From Ornithodoros turicata (lineage: Eukaryota > Arthropoda > Arachnida > Ixodida > Argasidae), in NCBI RefSeq assembly GCF_037126465.1, contig NC_088201.1, positions 439,001-503,000 of the forward strand: DNA of 64,000 nt, given 5' to 3'. The notes beneath the pieces are model-generated. The model saw only the letters and a program-made list of their open reading frames with translations, ran no database searches and was not told the origin of the DNA. The position numbers and the translations under genes are program-made. Position 1 is the first letter of the stretch. The number at the start of each line of letters is the position of its first letter. Below, piece by piece: positions 1-13,434 of this stretch.

Positions 1-3000
1 ATCCAATGCTTAACTCCGCATATACAGCTGTCGCTGTGCATTGCAATCTCCTGCCCGCCATGGAAAATTAAGTATGGAAACAAAAATGCAATACACGTAC
101 CGTGCCGTGATATCTGGGACACACTGCGCGTGCATGCTATCCAATGCTTAACTCCGCATATACAGCTGTCGCTGTGCATTGCAATCTCCTGCCCGCCATG
201 GAAAATTAAGTATGGAAACAAAAATGCAATACACGTACCGTGCCGTGATATCTGGGACACACTGCGCGTGCATGCTATCCAATGCTTAACTCCGCATATA
301 CAGCTGTCGCTGTGCATTGCAATCTCCTGCCCGCCATGGAAAATTAAGTATGGAAACAAAAATGCAATACACGTACCGTGCCGTGATATCTGGGACACAC
401 TGCGCGTGCATGCTATCCGATGCTTAACTCCGCATATACAGCTGTCGCTGTGCATTGCAATCTCCTGCCCGCCATGGAAAATTAAGTATGGAAACAAAAA
501 TGCAATACACGTACCGTGCCGTGATATCTGGGACACACTGCGCGTGCATGCTATCCAATGCTTAACTCCGCATATACAGCTGTCGCTGTGCATTGCAATC
601 TCCTGCCCGCCATGGAAAATTAAGTATGGAAACAAAAATGCAATACACGTACCGTGCCGTGATATCTGGGACACACTGCGCGTGCATGCTATCCAATGCT
701 TAACTCCGCATATACAGCTGTCGCTGTGCATTGCAATCTCCTGCCCGCCATGGAAAATTAAGTATGGAAACAAAAATGCAATACACGTACCGTGCCGTGA
801 TATCTGGGACACACTGCGCGTGCATGCTATCCAATGCTTAACTCCGCATATACAGCTGTCGCTGTGCATTGCAATCTCCTGCCCGCCATGGAAAATTAAG
901 TATGGAAACAAAAATGCAATACACGTACCGTGCCGTGATATCTGGGACACACTGCGCGTGCATGCTATCCAATGCTTAACTCCGCATATACAGCTGTCGC
1001 TGTGCATTGCAATCTCCTGCCCGCCATGGAAAATTAAGTATGGAAACAAAAATGCAATACACGTACCGTGCCGTGATATCTGGGACACACTGCGCGTGCA
1101 TGCTATCCAATGCTTAACTCCGCATATACAGCTGTCGCTGTGCATTGCAATCTCCTGCCCGCCATGGAAAATTAAGTATGGAAACAAAAATGCAATACAC
1201 GTACCGTGCCGTGATATCTGGGACACACTGCGCGTGCATGCTATCCAATGCTTAACTCCGCATATACAGCTGTCGCTGTGCATTGCAATCTCCTGCCCGC
1301 CATGGAAAATTAAGTATGGAAACAAAAATGCAATACACGTACCGTGCCGTGATATCTGGGACACACTGCGCGTGCATGCTATCCAATGCTTAACTCCGCA
1401 TATACAGCTGTCGCTGTGCATTGCAATCTCCTGCCCGCCATGGAAAATTAAGTATGGAAACAAAAATGCAATACACGTACCGTGCCGTGATATCTGGGAC
1501 ACACTGCGCGTGCATGCTATCCAATGCTTAACTCCGCATATACAGCTGTCGCTGTGCATTGCAATCTCCTGCCCGCCATGGAAAATTAAGTATGGAAACA
1601 AAAATGCAATACACGTACCGTGCCGTGATATCTGGGACACACTGCGCGTGCATGCTATCCAATGCTTAACTCCGCATATACAGCTGTCGCTGTGCATTGC
1701 AATCTCCTGCCCGCCATGGAAACTTAAGTATGGAAACAAAAATGCAATACACATACCGTGCCGTGATATCTGGGACACACTGCTGCGTGCACGCTATCCA
1801 ATGCTTAACTCCATATATACAGCTGTCGCTGTGCATTGCAATCTCCTGCCTGCCATGGAAAATTAAGTATGGAAACAAAAATGCAATACACGTACCATGC
1901 CGTGATATCTGGGACACACTGCGTGTGCATGCTATCCGATGCTTAACTCCGCATACACAGCTGTCGCTGTGCATTGCAATCTCCTGCCCGCCATGGAAAT
2001 TAAGTATGGAAATAAAAATGCAATACACGTACCGTGCCGTGATATCGGGGACACACTGCGCGTGCATGCTGTCCGATGCTTAACTCTGCATATGCATATA
2101 CAGCTGTCGCTGTGCATTGCAATCTCCTGCCCGCCATGGAAAATTAAGTATGGAAACAAAAATGCAATACACGTACCGTGCCGTGATATCTGGGACACAC
2201 TGCGCGTGCATGCTGTCCGATGCTTAACTCTGCATATGCATATACAGCTGTCGCTGTGCATTGCAATCTCCTGCCCGCCATGGAAAATTAAGTATGGAAA
2301 CAAAAATGCAATACACGTACCGTGCCGTGATATCTGGGACACACTGCGCGTGCATGCTATCCAATGCTTAACTCCGCATACACAGCTGTCGCTGTGCATT
2401 GCAATCTCCTGCCCGCCATGGAAAATTAAGTATGGAAACAAAAATGCAATACACGTACCGTGCCGTGATATCTGGGACACACTGCGCGTGCATGCTGTCC
2501 GATGCTTAACTCTGCATATGCATATACAGCTGTCGCTGTGCATTGCAATCTCCTGCCCGCCATGGAAAATTAAGTATGGAAACAAAAATGCAATACACGT
2601 ACCGTGCCGTGATATCTGGGACACACTGCGCGTGCATGCTATCCAATGCTTAACTCCGCATATACAGCTGTCGCTGTGCATTGCAATCTCCTGCCCGCCA
2701 TGGAAAATTAAGTATGGAAACAAAAATGCAATACACGTACCGTGCCGTGATATCTGGGACACACTGCGTGTGCATGCTATCCAATGCTTAACTCCGCATA
2801 TACAGCTGTCGCTGTGCATTGCAATCTCCTGTCCGCCATGGAAAATTAAGTATGGAAACAAAAATGCAATACACGTACCGTGCCGTGATATCTGGGACAC
2901 ACTGCGCGTGCATGCTATCCAATGCTTAACTCCGCATATACAGCTGTCGCTGTGCATTGCAATCTCCTGCCCGCCATGGAAAATTAAGTATGGAAACAAA

Positions 3001-6000
3001 AATGCAATACACGTACCGTGCCGTGATATCTGGGACACACTGCGCGTGCATGCTATCCAATGCTTAACTCCGCATATACAGCTGTCGCTGTGCATTGCAA
3101 TCTCCTGCCCGCCATGGAAAATTAAGTATGGAAACAAAAATGCAATACACGTACCGTGCCGTGATATCTGGGACACACTGCGCGTGCATGCTATCCAATG
3201 CTTAACTCCGCATATACAGCTGTCGCTGTGCATTGCAATCTCCTGCCCGCCATGGAAAATTAAGTATGGAAACAAAAATGCAATACACGTACCGTGCCGT
3301 GATATCTGGGACACACTGCGCGTGCATGCTATCCAATGCTTAACTCCGCATATACAGCTGTCGCTGTGCATTGCAATCTCCTGCCCGCCATGGAAAATTA
3401 AGTATGGAAACAAAAATGCAATACACGTACCGTGCCGTGATATCTGGGACACACTGCGCGTGCATGCTATCCAATGCTTAACTCCGCATATACAGCTGTC
3501 GCTGTGCATTGCAATCTCCTGTCCGCCATGGAAAATTAAGTATGGAAACAAAAATACAATACACGTACCGTGCCGTGATATCTGGGACACACTGCGCGTG
3601 CATGCTATCCGATGCTTAACTCCGCATATACAGCTGTCGCTGTGCATTGCAATCTCCTGCCCGCCATGGAAAATTAAGTATGGAAACAAAAATGCAATAC
3701 ACGTACCGTGCCGTGATATCTGGGACACACTGCGCGTGCATGCTATCCGATGCTTAACTCCGCATATACAGCTGTCGCTGTGCATTGCAATCTCCTGCCC
3801 GCCATGGAAAATTAAGTATGGAAACAAAAATGCAATACACGTACCGTGCCGTGATATCTGGGACACACTGCGCGTGCATGCTATCCAATGCTTAACTCCG
3901 CATATACAGCTGTCGCTGTGCATTGCAATCTCCTGCCCGCCATGGAAAATTAAGTATGGAAACAAAAATGCAATACACGTACCGTGCCGTGATATCTGGG
4001 ACACACTGCGCGTGCATGCTATCCAATGCTTAACTCCGCATATACAGCTGTCGCTGTGCATTGCAATCTCCTGCCCGCCATGGAAAATTAAGTATGGAAA
4101 CAAAAATGCAATACACGTACCGTGCCGTGATATCTGGGACACACTGCGCGTGCATGCTATCCAATGCTTAACTCCGCATATACAGCTGTCGCTGTGCATT
4201 GCAATCTCCTGCCCGCCATGGAAAATTAAGTATGGAAACAAAAATGCAATACACGTACCGTGCCGTGATATCTGGGACACACTGCGCGTGCATGCTATCC
4301 AATGCTTAACTCCGCATATACAGCTGTCGCTGTGCATTGCAATCTCCTGCCCGCCATGGAAAATTAAGTATGGAAACAAAAATGCAATACACGTACCGTG
4401 CCGTGATATCTGGGACACACTGCGCGTGCATGCTATCCAATGCTTAACTCCGCATATACAGCTGTCGCTGTGCATTGCAATCTCCTGCCCGCCATGGAAA
4501 ATTAAGTATGGAAACAAAAATGCAATACACGTACCGTGCCGTGATATCTGGGACACACTGCGCGTGCATGCTATCCAATGCTTAACTCCGCATATACAGC
4601 TGTCGCTGTGCATTGCAATCTCCTGCCCGCCATGGAAAATTAAGTATGGAAACAAAAATGCAATACACGTACCGTGCCGTGATATCTGGGACACACTGCG
4701 CGTGCATGCTATCCAATGCTTAACTCCGCATATACAGCTGTCGCTGTGCATTGCAATCTCCTGCCCGCCATGGAAAATTAAGTATGGAAACAAAAATGCA
4801 ATACACGTACCGTGCCGTGATATCTGGGACACACTGCGCGTGCATGCTATCCAATGCTTAACTCCGCATATACAGCTGTCGCTGTGCATTGCAATCTCCT
4901 GCCCGCCATGGAAAATTAAGTATGGAAACAAAAATGCAATACACGTACCGTGCCGTGATATCTGGGACACACTGCGCGTGCATGCTATCCAATGCTTAAC
5001 TCCGCATATACAGCTGTCGCTGTGCATTGCAATCTCCTGCCCGCCATGGAAAATTAAGTATGGAAACAAAAATGCAATACACGTACCGTGCCGTGATATC
5101 TGGGACACACTGCGCGTGCATGCTATCCAATGCTTAACTCCGCATATACAGCTGTCGCTGTGCATTGCAATCTCCTGTCCGCCATGGAAAATTAAGTATG
5201 GAAACAAAAATGCAATACACGTACCGTGCCGTGATATCTGGGACACACTGCGCGTGCATGCTATCCAATGCTTAACTCCGCATATACAGCTGTCGCTGTG
5301 CATTGCAATCTCCTGCCCGCCATGGAAAATTAAGTATGGAAACAAAAATGCAATACACGTACCGTGCCGTGATATCTGGGACACACTGCGCGTGCACGCT
5401 ATCCAATGCTTAACTCCGCATATACAGCTGTCGCTGTGCATTGCAATCTCCTGCCTGCCATGGAAAATTAAGTATGGAAACAAAAATGCAATACACGTAC
5501 CGTGCCGTGATATCTGGGACACACTGCGCGTGCATGCTATCCAATGCTTAACTCCGCATATACAGCTGTCGCTGTGCATTGTAATCTCCTGCCCGCCATG
5601 GAAAATTAAGTATGGAAACAAAAATGCAATACACGTACCGTGCCATGATATCTGGGACACACTGCGCGTGCATGCTATCCAATGCTTAACTCCGCATACA
5701 CAGCTGTCGCTGTGCATTGCAATCTCCTGCCCGCCATGGAAAATTAAGTATGGAAACAAAAATGCAATACACGTACCGTGCCGTGATATCTGGGACACAC
5801 TGCGCGTGCATGCTGTCCGATGCTTAACTCTGCATATGCATATACAGCTGTCGCTGTGCATTGCAATCTCCTGCCCGCCATGGAAAATTAAGTATGGAAA
5901 CAAAAATGCAATACACGTACCGTGCCGTGATATCTGGGACACACTGCGCGTGCATGCTATCCAATGCTTAACTCCGCATATACAGCTGTCGCTGTGCATT

Positions 6001-8928
6001 GCAATCTCCTGCCCGCCATGGAAAATTAAGTATGGAAACAAAAATGCAATACACGTACCGTGCCGTGATATCTGGGACACACTGCGCGTGCATGCTATCC
6101 AATGCTTAACTCCGCATATACAGCTGTCGCTGTGCATTGCAATCTCCTGTCCGCCATGGAAAATTAAGTATGGAAACAAAAATGCAATACACGTACCGTG
6201 CCGTGATATCTGGGACACACTGCGCGTGCATGCTATCCAATGCTTAACTCCGCATATACAGCTGTCGCTGTGCATTGCAATCTCCTGCCCGCCATGGAAA
6301 ATTAAGTATGGAAACAAAAATGCAATACACGTACCGTGCCGTGATATCTGGGACACACTGCGCGTGCATGCTATCCAATGCTTAACTCCGCATATACAGC
6401 TGTCGCTGTGCATTGCAATCTCCTGCCCGCCATGGAAAATTAAGTATGGAAACAAAAATGCAATACACGTACCGTGCCGTGATATCTGGGACACACTGCG
6501 CGTGCATGCTATCCAATGCTTAACTCCGCATATACAGCTGTCGCTGTGCATTGCAATCTCCTGCCCGCCATGGAAAATTAAGTATGGAAACAAAAATGCA
6601 ATACACGTACCGTGCCGTGATATCTGGGACACACTGCGCGTGCATGCTATCCAATGCTTAACTCCGCATATACAGCTGTCGCTGTGCATTGCAATCTCCT
6701 GTCCGCCATGGAAAATTAAGTATGGAAACAAAAATACAATACACGTACCGTGCCGTGATATCTGGGACACACTGCGCGTGCATGCTATCCGATGCTTAAC
6801 TCCGCATATACAGCTGTCGCTGTGCATTGCAATCTCCTGCCCGCCATGGAAAATTAAGTATGGAAACAAAAATGCAATACACGTACCGTGCCGTGATATC
6901 TGGGACACACTGCGCGTGCATGCTATCCGATGCTTAACTCCGCATATACAGCTGTCGCTGTGCATTGCAATCTCCTGCCCGCCATGGAAAATTAAGTATG
7001 GAAACAAAAATGCAATACACGTACCGTGCCGTGATATCTGGGACACACTGCGCGTGCATGCTATCCAATGCTTAACTCCGCATATACAGCTGTCGCTGTG
7101 CATTGCAATCTCCTGCCCGCCATGGAAAATTAAGTATGGAAACAAAAATGCAATACACGTACCGTGCCGTGATATCTGGGACACACTGCGCGTGCATGCT
7201 ATCCAATGCTTAACTCCGCATATACAGCTGTCGCTGTGCATTGCAATCTCCTGCCCGCCATGGAAAATTAAGTATGGAAACAAAAATGCAATACACGTAC
7301 CGTGCCGTGATATCTGGGACACACTGCGCGTGCATGCTATCCAATGCTTAACTCCGCATATACAGCTGTCGCTGTGCATTGCAATCTCCTGCCCGCCATG
7401 GAAAATTAAGTATGGAAACAAAAATGCAATACACGTACCGTGCCGTGATATCTGGGACACACTGCGCGTGCATGCTATCCAATGCTTAACTCCGCATATA
7501 CAGCTGTCGCTGTGCATTGCAATCTCCTGCCCGCCATGGAAAATTAAGTATGGAAACAAAAATGCAATACACGTACCGTGCCGTGATATCTGGGACACAC
7601 TGCGCGTGCATGCTATCCAATGCTTAACTCCGCATATACAGCTGTCGCTGTGCATTGCAATCTCCTGCCCGCCATGGAAAATTAAGTATGGAAACAAAAA
7701 TGCAATACACGTACCGTGCCGTGATATCTGGGACACACTGCGCGTGCATGCTATCCAATGCTTAACTCCGCATATACAGCTGTCGCTGTGCATTGCAATC
7801 TCCTGCCCGCCATGGAAAATTAAGTATGGAAACAAAAATGCAATACACGTACCGTGCCGTGATATCTGGGACACACTGCGCGTGCATGCTATCCAATGCT
7901 TAACTCCGCATATACAGCTGTCGCTGTGCATTGCAATCTCCTGCCCGCCATGGAAAATTAAGTATGGAAACAAAAATGCAATACACGTACCGTGCCGTGA
8001 TATCTGGGACACACTGCGCGTGCATGCTATCCAATGCTTAACTCCGCATATACAGCTGTCGCTGTGCATTGCAATCTCCTGCCCGCCATGGAAAATTAAG
8101 TATGGAAACAAAAATGCAATACACGTACCGTGCCGTGATATCTGGGACACACTGCGCGTGCATGCTATCCAATGCTTAACTCCGCATATACAGCTGTCGC
8201 TGTGCATTGCAATCTCCTGCCCGCCATGGAAAATTAAGTATGGAAACAAAAATGCAATACACGTACCGTGCCGTGATATCTGGGACACACTGCGCGTGCA
8301 TGCTATCCAATGCTTAACTCCGCATATACAGCTGTCGCTGTGCATTGCAATCTCCTGTCCGCCATGGAAAATTAAGTATGGAAACAAAAATGCAATACAC
8401 GTACCGTGCCGTGATATCTGGGACACACTGCGCGTGCATGCTATCCAATGCTTAACTCCGCATATACAGCTGTCGCTGTGCATTGCAATCTCCTGCCCGC
8501 CATGGAAAATTAAGTATGGAAACAAAAATGCAATACACGTACCGTGCCGTGATATCTGGGACACACTGCGCGTGCACGCTATCCAATGCTTAACTCCGCA
8601 TATACAGCTGTCGCTGTGCATTGCAATCTCCTGCCTGCCATGGAAAATTAAGTATGGAAACAAAAATGCAATACACGTACCGTGCCGTGATATCTGGGAC
8701 ACACTGCGCGTGCATGCTATCCAATGCTTAACTCCGCATATACAGCTGTCGCTGTGCATTGTAATCTCCTGCCCGCCATGGAAAATTAAGTATGGAAACA
8801 AAAATGCAATACACGTACCGTGCCATGATATCTGGGACACACTGCGCGTGCATGCTATCCAATGCTTAACTCCGCATATACAGCTGTCGCTGTGCATTGC
8901 AATCTCCTGCCCGCCATGGAAAATTAAC
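1..8928. repeat. 138-bp satellite array, about 65 tandem copies
   Basis: The unit repeats every 138 bp from base 1 (the left edge is outside the window) and breaks off at about 8928, where the unit phase GGAAAATTAA runs into unrelated sequence. Most units are identical or differ at one to three positions. A minority class is 144 bp because it carries an extra TGCATA (near 2085, 2230, 2510 and 5830). The first 2 kb is the most diverged part and holds the only single-base indels (near 1784 and 1999). Because 138 and 144 are multiples of three and two frames lack stops, each strand shows an open frame of more than 2,300 codons. These are not genes: there is no splice structure, composition is simply periodic, and unit variants include many replacement changes. 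Confidence 0.98.
2386..8880. repeat. Higher-order duplication of about 3.2 kb inside the 138-bp array
   Basis: A series of rare unit variants recurs in the same order at a fixed offset of 3,180 bp: AAAATACAAT at 3551 and 6731, CTGCCTGCCA at 5451 and 8631, GTAATCTCC at 5581 and 8761, TGCCATGATA at 5641 and 8821. The 144-bp unit that opens each block is at 2503 and 5821, an offset of 3,318, so the second block has lost one 138-bp unit. This shows a block of 23-24 units copied in tandem, by unequal exchange or by assembly duplication. Confidence 0.9.
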
Positions 8929-9242
8929 AGATAGAAGTGAAAACAGCATGTCTATAGCCCTTATAGTTTTTTTTTATGAAAAATATCTGTATTGCCTAAA
9001 AAAAGACACCCTGTATTGTGGTTTGGACTATGGTATACTAATGGACTACTTATCTATGGTATAGACTGGTAGATATATTATGGTTTGGCTTTTGAGATAA
9101 TTTTTGTAGACCGCAGTAATAACGCCACTGGGGGGAAATATTTTGCAAGATCATTCCTGCTTAATCTCCAATCCCGAAAAAAATGCAGCGCCTGACACGA
9201 TCATTGTACTCTCAACAACAGTTTGTGTTTTAATTCTTTCAG
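8929..9242 (+). other. Unique DNA between satellite and NDOR1 exon (intron end)
   Basis: This is AT-rich sequence with no recognisable coding content. It ends in a pyrimidine-rich acceptor, TTTAATTCTTTCAG, at 9229-9242, immediately before the conserved exon. It is read as the 3' end of the last NDOR1 intron. Confidence 0.6.
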
Positions 9243-9465
9243 ATACGTACAGCATAGGATTTCCCAGGAGAAGGAAAAAGTCCTAAGCTCAGTGGCAAAG
9301 GGAGGGACAGTGTACATCGCTGGAAACGCCAAAGACATGGTCCCAGCCGTTCGTTTAACACTCAAAGCCATATTGCAGGACTTGGCTGGGCCAGATGAAG
9401 ACGGCGAAACTGTTCTCAAGAGGCTCGAGCGGTTGCATCGGCTTCAAATCGAAGCATGGTCCTAA
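9243..9465 (+). CDS. NDOR1: NADPH-dependent diflavin oxidoreductase 1, terminal exon
   Basis: This exon encodes the C-terminus of the NDOR1/Tah18 family, which passes electrons from NADPH through FAD and FMN to the CIAPIN1/Dre2 protein in cytosolic iron-sulfur cluster assembly. What is seen: an acceptor AG at 9241-9242, then YVQHRISQEKEKV, then the NADP-binding tail GTVYIAGNAKDMV, and the end IEAWS followed by TAA at 9463-9465. The YVQHR and AGNAK motifs and the C-terminal aromatic residue are characteristic of this family and of related P450-reductase-like enzymes. The exon starts with the third base of a codon. All upstream exons (FMN domain, FAD domain and the rest of the NADP domain) lie left of the window, beyond the satellite. 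A detached exon copy cannot be excluded, but the frame and splice site are intact. The first AATAAA downstream is at 10068. Confidence 0.85.
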
Positions 9466-9530
9466 ATGGAAAACATATTCACTTGGTTTCTCAGCGACAG
9501 TTTCTTGAGGATAGTTTTTGTTGTTCTAAT

Positions 9531-9610
9531 ACAGTCGAAACTCACGGGGACTGCAATTTCTTTCGTTGTATCGAACATTTCATTGTATTGAATTGAAAGT
9601 CGAGAATCAC
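9531..9610. mobile_element. Possible terminal fragment of a pogo/Tigger-like element
   Basis: CAGTCGAAACTC at 9532 followed by TTCGTTGTATCGAAC resembles the ends of Tigger/pogo elements, which repeat a TCGTTATATCGAA theme. A partner-like end in the opposite orientation is at 11485-11570. It is decayed and the assignment is tentative. Confidence 0.3.
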
Positions 9611-10280
9611 GACCTTCAGGAGGGTGGGTGCTACGATGTGGAAAAGCTTTTCGTGAAAAATGACAACAACTACAAATACAGCGCCAAAGAGCACCTACGG
9701 CATTTTATTCATGCGTGAAATAGTAGTTATTCGCGCCTGCGTTGTGCCTAGAAGACGCGATGTCATGCCATTGTTCGTGTGCTGCCAAAGCCTTTCTTCA
9801 TATCATGCCACAATCCTACAAACCTTCTAAGTACGTCTGTCCACTCCTTGCAGTGGAGTTGGTCCAGCAACGTCAGGGTGGCTCTCCTACTTTTTTCCGT
9901 TAGACTTGTCTCGCTAAATGGTATCCACTACAGCGAAGCTTATAATAATCGCTCAGTACAGCGCACCTTTATACGTACAGCGCTCTAGGATAGACAAAGT
10001 TACACTGTGCGTTCGTGAGACGCAACAAGCTTGCCAGGCATGACACTAGCCAGGCAAATCTCTCCGAAATAAAGGTCGAGTCAAACACTCCCAATTTCTC
10101 CCCTGCGTTTGACATTTTTACCATTTTCTTTCCTTTTTTTTTGCATTGGGCTTTATTTTTTCTGGTTTCTGATGGATGGGTTGGTGTTCTCTTTTGATAC
10201 ATTCTTTGTGGAATTCAAGGGTGAGGTGAAATTGCGTTGCTACATGATCATCCTTATAGGAAGGGTCCGTAATAGATATC

Positions 10281-10435
10281 AGTGAGTTTTAGCATACCGT
10301 ACGCTGTCTTCTTAGCGTACGTAAGGGATAGCGTTCTGCGCAATGCGCAAAGCCCTGCTTATGTCTCACGCGTGCGAAGAACAACCAACGCTGTCCCATA
10401 CGTGCGCAAAGGCGTACGTTATATTAAAACTCACT
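10281..10435. mobile_element. MITE, 155 bp, with TIR beginning AGTGAGTTTTA
   Basis: The left end AGTGAGTTTTAGCATACCGT and the right end, whose reverse complement begins AGTGAGTTTTAATATAACGT, are inverted copies. GATAGCGTT and its partner AACGCTGTC continue the symmetry inward. There is no coding capacity. The superfamily is undetermined because no clear target duplication is seen. Confidence 0.7.
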
Positions 10436-11484
10436 ATTAAGTGTGCAGCAAAATACGCTGAAATCCACCCCTCTCATTACGTGCAAAAAATGCTTTACAT
10501 AATATTAAGCTAAAGGTGTCGTTACATCTGCGCTACATTCAGTGAAAGGTGGTTTAAAAATTGCTGCGTATTTCTGCATTTTTGAAATTTCATTTTCGCT
10601 ACTTTTCGGCAGAGTGTACTACTATTAAAGTTGTGCAACGAGCTCTCATGGGTAATTTCGTTGATGCCAGACAGCCACCAGGCCAACGAAACGTCGGCTC
10701 AGTATCCGTGGCAATTTTAATCGAAATTTATTATCACCTGTACCATTTGTGAATAGTTTATGCAAACCCAGTGACCAACGTAGCTGTAACCTACCTCTCT
10801 ACGTGTTTGAGCTTTACATATTCATCCCCTCTCCGTAACCATAACAGTACCGTAACCGTTCAACCGTAACATAACAATTCAACAAATCGACAACTACTGA
10901 GATTACATGTGTGCCGAAATAGAATTTTGCAAAAGTCGCCGATTTTGGCATGGTTCCAAGCCCGTTGCGACAATGCACTAGTCGAGTGATGTGCATTCAC
11001 AGGTCCTTGACCCTTTGACAGCGCGTCCAATCTGCAACTTTAGCTATTTCTAAGGTCAAGTAGAACAGGAACAGCCACAACGCAGTCAAATCGTGTAGTC
11101 AAAGCAAGCGAGGCCCTTCACTACCCAACATTTTGCACACGACGCTGGCTCCACCTGCGTGGTGCAAGGAGGTCCCCGTCAGGAAAATCATCTAGGCTGA
11201 TTTCGTCACGTACGCCAGCACACGAACGTTTCTCACGTGCTTGTTGCTGTTACCTTCATCCTGTACTTAGCTACAACTGGACAGTTCAAAACCAGCGCGA
11301 AAAGGAGAAGCCTCAGAAGGCAGATCCCAGACTTGGTTTTGTAGGCTCCCATATTCCTCCCGACCCTAATCGCCCACATATTTCACCACAGGATGTTGCT
11401 TGCGCCCTTTGTTTCCAAGACCCCAAAAGTAGTCTTTGGGGTTATAAACTTTATCTTGTTTGTTCGCTGTATCAAGGCGGTGTT

Positions 11485-11570
11485 TAGAAAGTGTTTCGTT
11501 GTAGCTCTATGGCCCTTTGCCATAGTTCCTCATTTCATAGTTTGCCTCGTTTCGTTGTAACGAGGTTTCA
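11485..11570. mobile_element. Tigger/pogo-like terminal fragment
   Basis: GTTTCGTTGTAACGAGG followed by TTTCACTG at 11570 is, in reverse complement, a typical Tigger-type end (CAGTGAAACCTCGTTACAAC). It may be the right end of the element whose left end is at 9532, or an independent relic. Confidence 0.4.
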
Positions 11571-12475
11571 CTGCTGCTGTTTGTATTAATGCACGCCATA
11601 ATACACCGTTTTCCAGCCAGCCAGGGAAGAAGCTCTTTCCTTCATTCTGGTTTGTGCGCTAAATCCCCCTGCTAGACAGCAGTGCACTTTCAATATGGTG
11701 GTGCCCACAAGCAACTTTTACCATTCGACTAAGTTGACAACCGAGAGGCATAAAAAGCACTTTTCCTGACAAAATAAAGACGTTTTGGAAAGATTTATTT
11801 TCATATTGTAAACTGGGACAATCTGTATCCAACAAGAGACAACAAACAGTATAAACACCACCCACTTGATATTGCACCTGTACCCTGTTTGTAAGCATGC
11901 AGGTATTGCAAGGGTTACTCAAAAACTGAGATCAACTTGTAGCAAAATAAACTGTCCAAATACACTGACATTTTGGAAATGCCATTTATTGTTTGCAATT
12001 TGGATTTAGTGATGTGAACAAGCTGCTCACATGCTTTTTTAGCAGTCTTACATTTGACAGTTAATTGTATTTTTCGTAGCATTTATTTGCATCTGAAGTG
12101 AGCTTAACCAGTGCTGTAAATTAGGCAAAAATTATTGGAATGCTGTAAACCTATTTTCATTAGCGATGTATTAATTGTTGCAAATGGCGCATTCAGTTAT
12201 TTGCGTGTACATATATAGGGGAGTTTCCTTTTGCGGGATTAGTGTTAAGCTGCCCGTCTGTCTCAAAAGTGACATGACATATCTGTAACTGAAATAATGG
12301 ACCAGGAAGACTAATGAGCTCACCCGTGCCTAAATCGGACAGATACTTGGAAAAAAGAAAGTTCGCGAATTATTTAGCCTGGCGGTTTAACTGAAACACC
12401 CGGTATATCCCTAGTACTTTTTGTTGCTTCTAGACAACTTAACTGACAGTGTGTATCTAGTCAATAGTATGCCTC

Positions 12476-12481
12476 TTTATT
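12476..12481 (-). promoter_or_regulatory. Candidate tinc polyadenylation signal AATAAA
   Basis: This is the first canonical AATAAA on the - strand downstream of the tinc stop codon. It would give a 3' UTR of about 0.95 kb. Other copies lie farther on, near 12083, 11980 and 11791, so the site actually used is unknown. Confidence 0.3.
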
Positions 12482-13434
12482 TGCATGTACAATTTTTTGC
12501 CATTGTGTAGCAGTTGCAAAATTTGCAAAAATTAATCCATCAGTAATAAAAATATGTTTACAGTATTGAAGAACTAAAATGCATTTTTTGATACCGACAA
12601 CTCGAGGGACTTTTTTTTTAAATGCGTAATACCAGGTGACACAGTTTTATAATGCTTCCCAATTAGAGAACATTTGTTTCATATAACTGAGAAGATTTAG
12701 TTGACAGAGAGGTTTCCAGGCATGTGGGAGTTCCCTCTGACTACACGGAGGTATAATGCGAAGCTGGGAGAGCTTTACATAGTGCTATACAACTCACATC
12801 ACAACCAGCACAGGGAGAAATACATATATATTTATAATGAAACCAGCTTATAATATTATATATTATAAAAATAACTTACGATCATTGTATGTACAAAAGC
12901 AAATGAATATATTACAAATGCAGACCATGCGTAGTAGTAATTGTTGCGTATAGTCGGAGTAAATGCGATAAGACTTGTGCTCTGTCAACATTCAAGTGGT
13001 GAGATTGCAAAAAAAGATGGTTAAATTCTGGCCTTACTACCTTGGCCTTGTATGGAAATTTCTATTGGTAATATTATTGAAATGGTTTCTGCCCACTAGA
13101 AGCAGTCTTGCTATATTAGTATTGTCCATAGAAATAACTCAAAAGGCTCGGTTGATTTCAATAAAAAATTGTCCTATTATGTACTCCACCATGATTTGAC
13201 TTTTCAAATTGAAGCAGGAAACAAGACTGTGTCATCAATTTCATCGTTGAACAGCTTGTATGCCAACTGGATAGATAGCACAAGTGAGAACAATTTCATT
13301 TTTCTACCATGCAGTGCAAGATGACCGTCTGCAAATATCAATCATTGACAGAAACAATTTGAGACCATTGACGCACACATGACAATATCCACATTGTGAT
13401 AGGACGTAATATCATAGGGGAAGCCCCTATGACA

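Larger units (their letters stand above)
9466..13434. other. Intergenic region between convergent NDOR1 and tinc
   Basis: No coding sequence is recognised. It should contain both 3' UTRs. AATAAA on the + strand at 10068 is the first canonical signal after the NDOR1 stop. AATAAA on the - strand at 12476-12481 is the first after the tinc stop. The region also contains a 155-bp MITE (10281-10435), Tigger-like ends, and AT-rich DNA at 12800-12930. Confidence 0.5.

Noticed and set aside
1..8928. CRISPR array
   Set aside because: The repeats are contiguous with no unique spacers, and the genome is eukaryotic.
130..8934. Giant repetitive proteins of 578, 2,331 and 2,321 residues on both strands
   Set aside because: They are frames through a 138-bp satellite with a period divisible by three. 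Both strands are open equally, there is no domain, and variants are not biased to synonymous sites.
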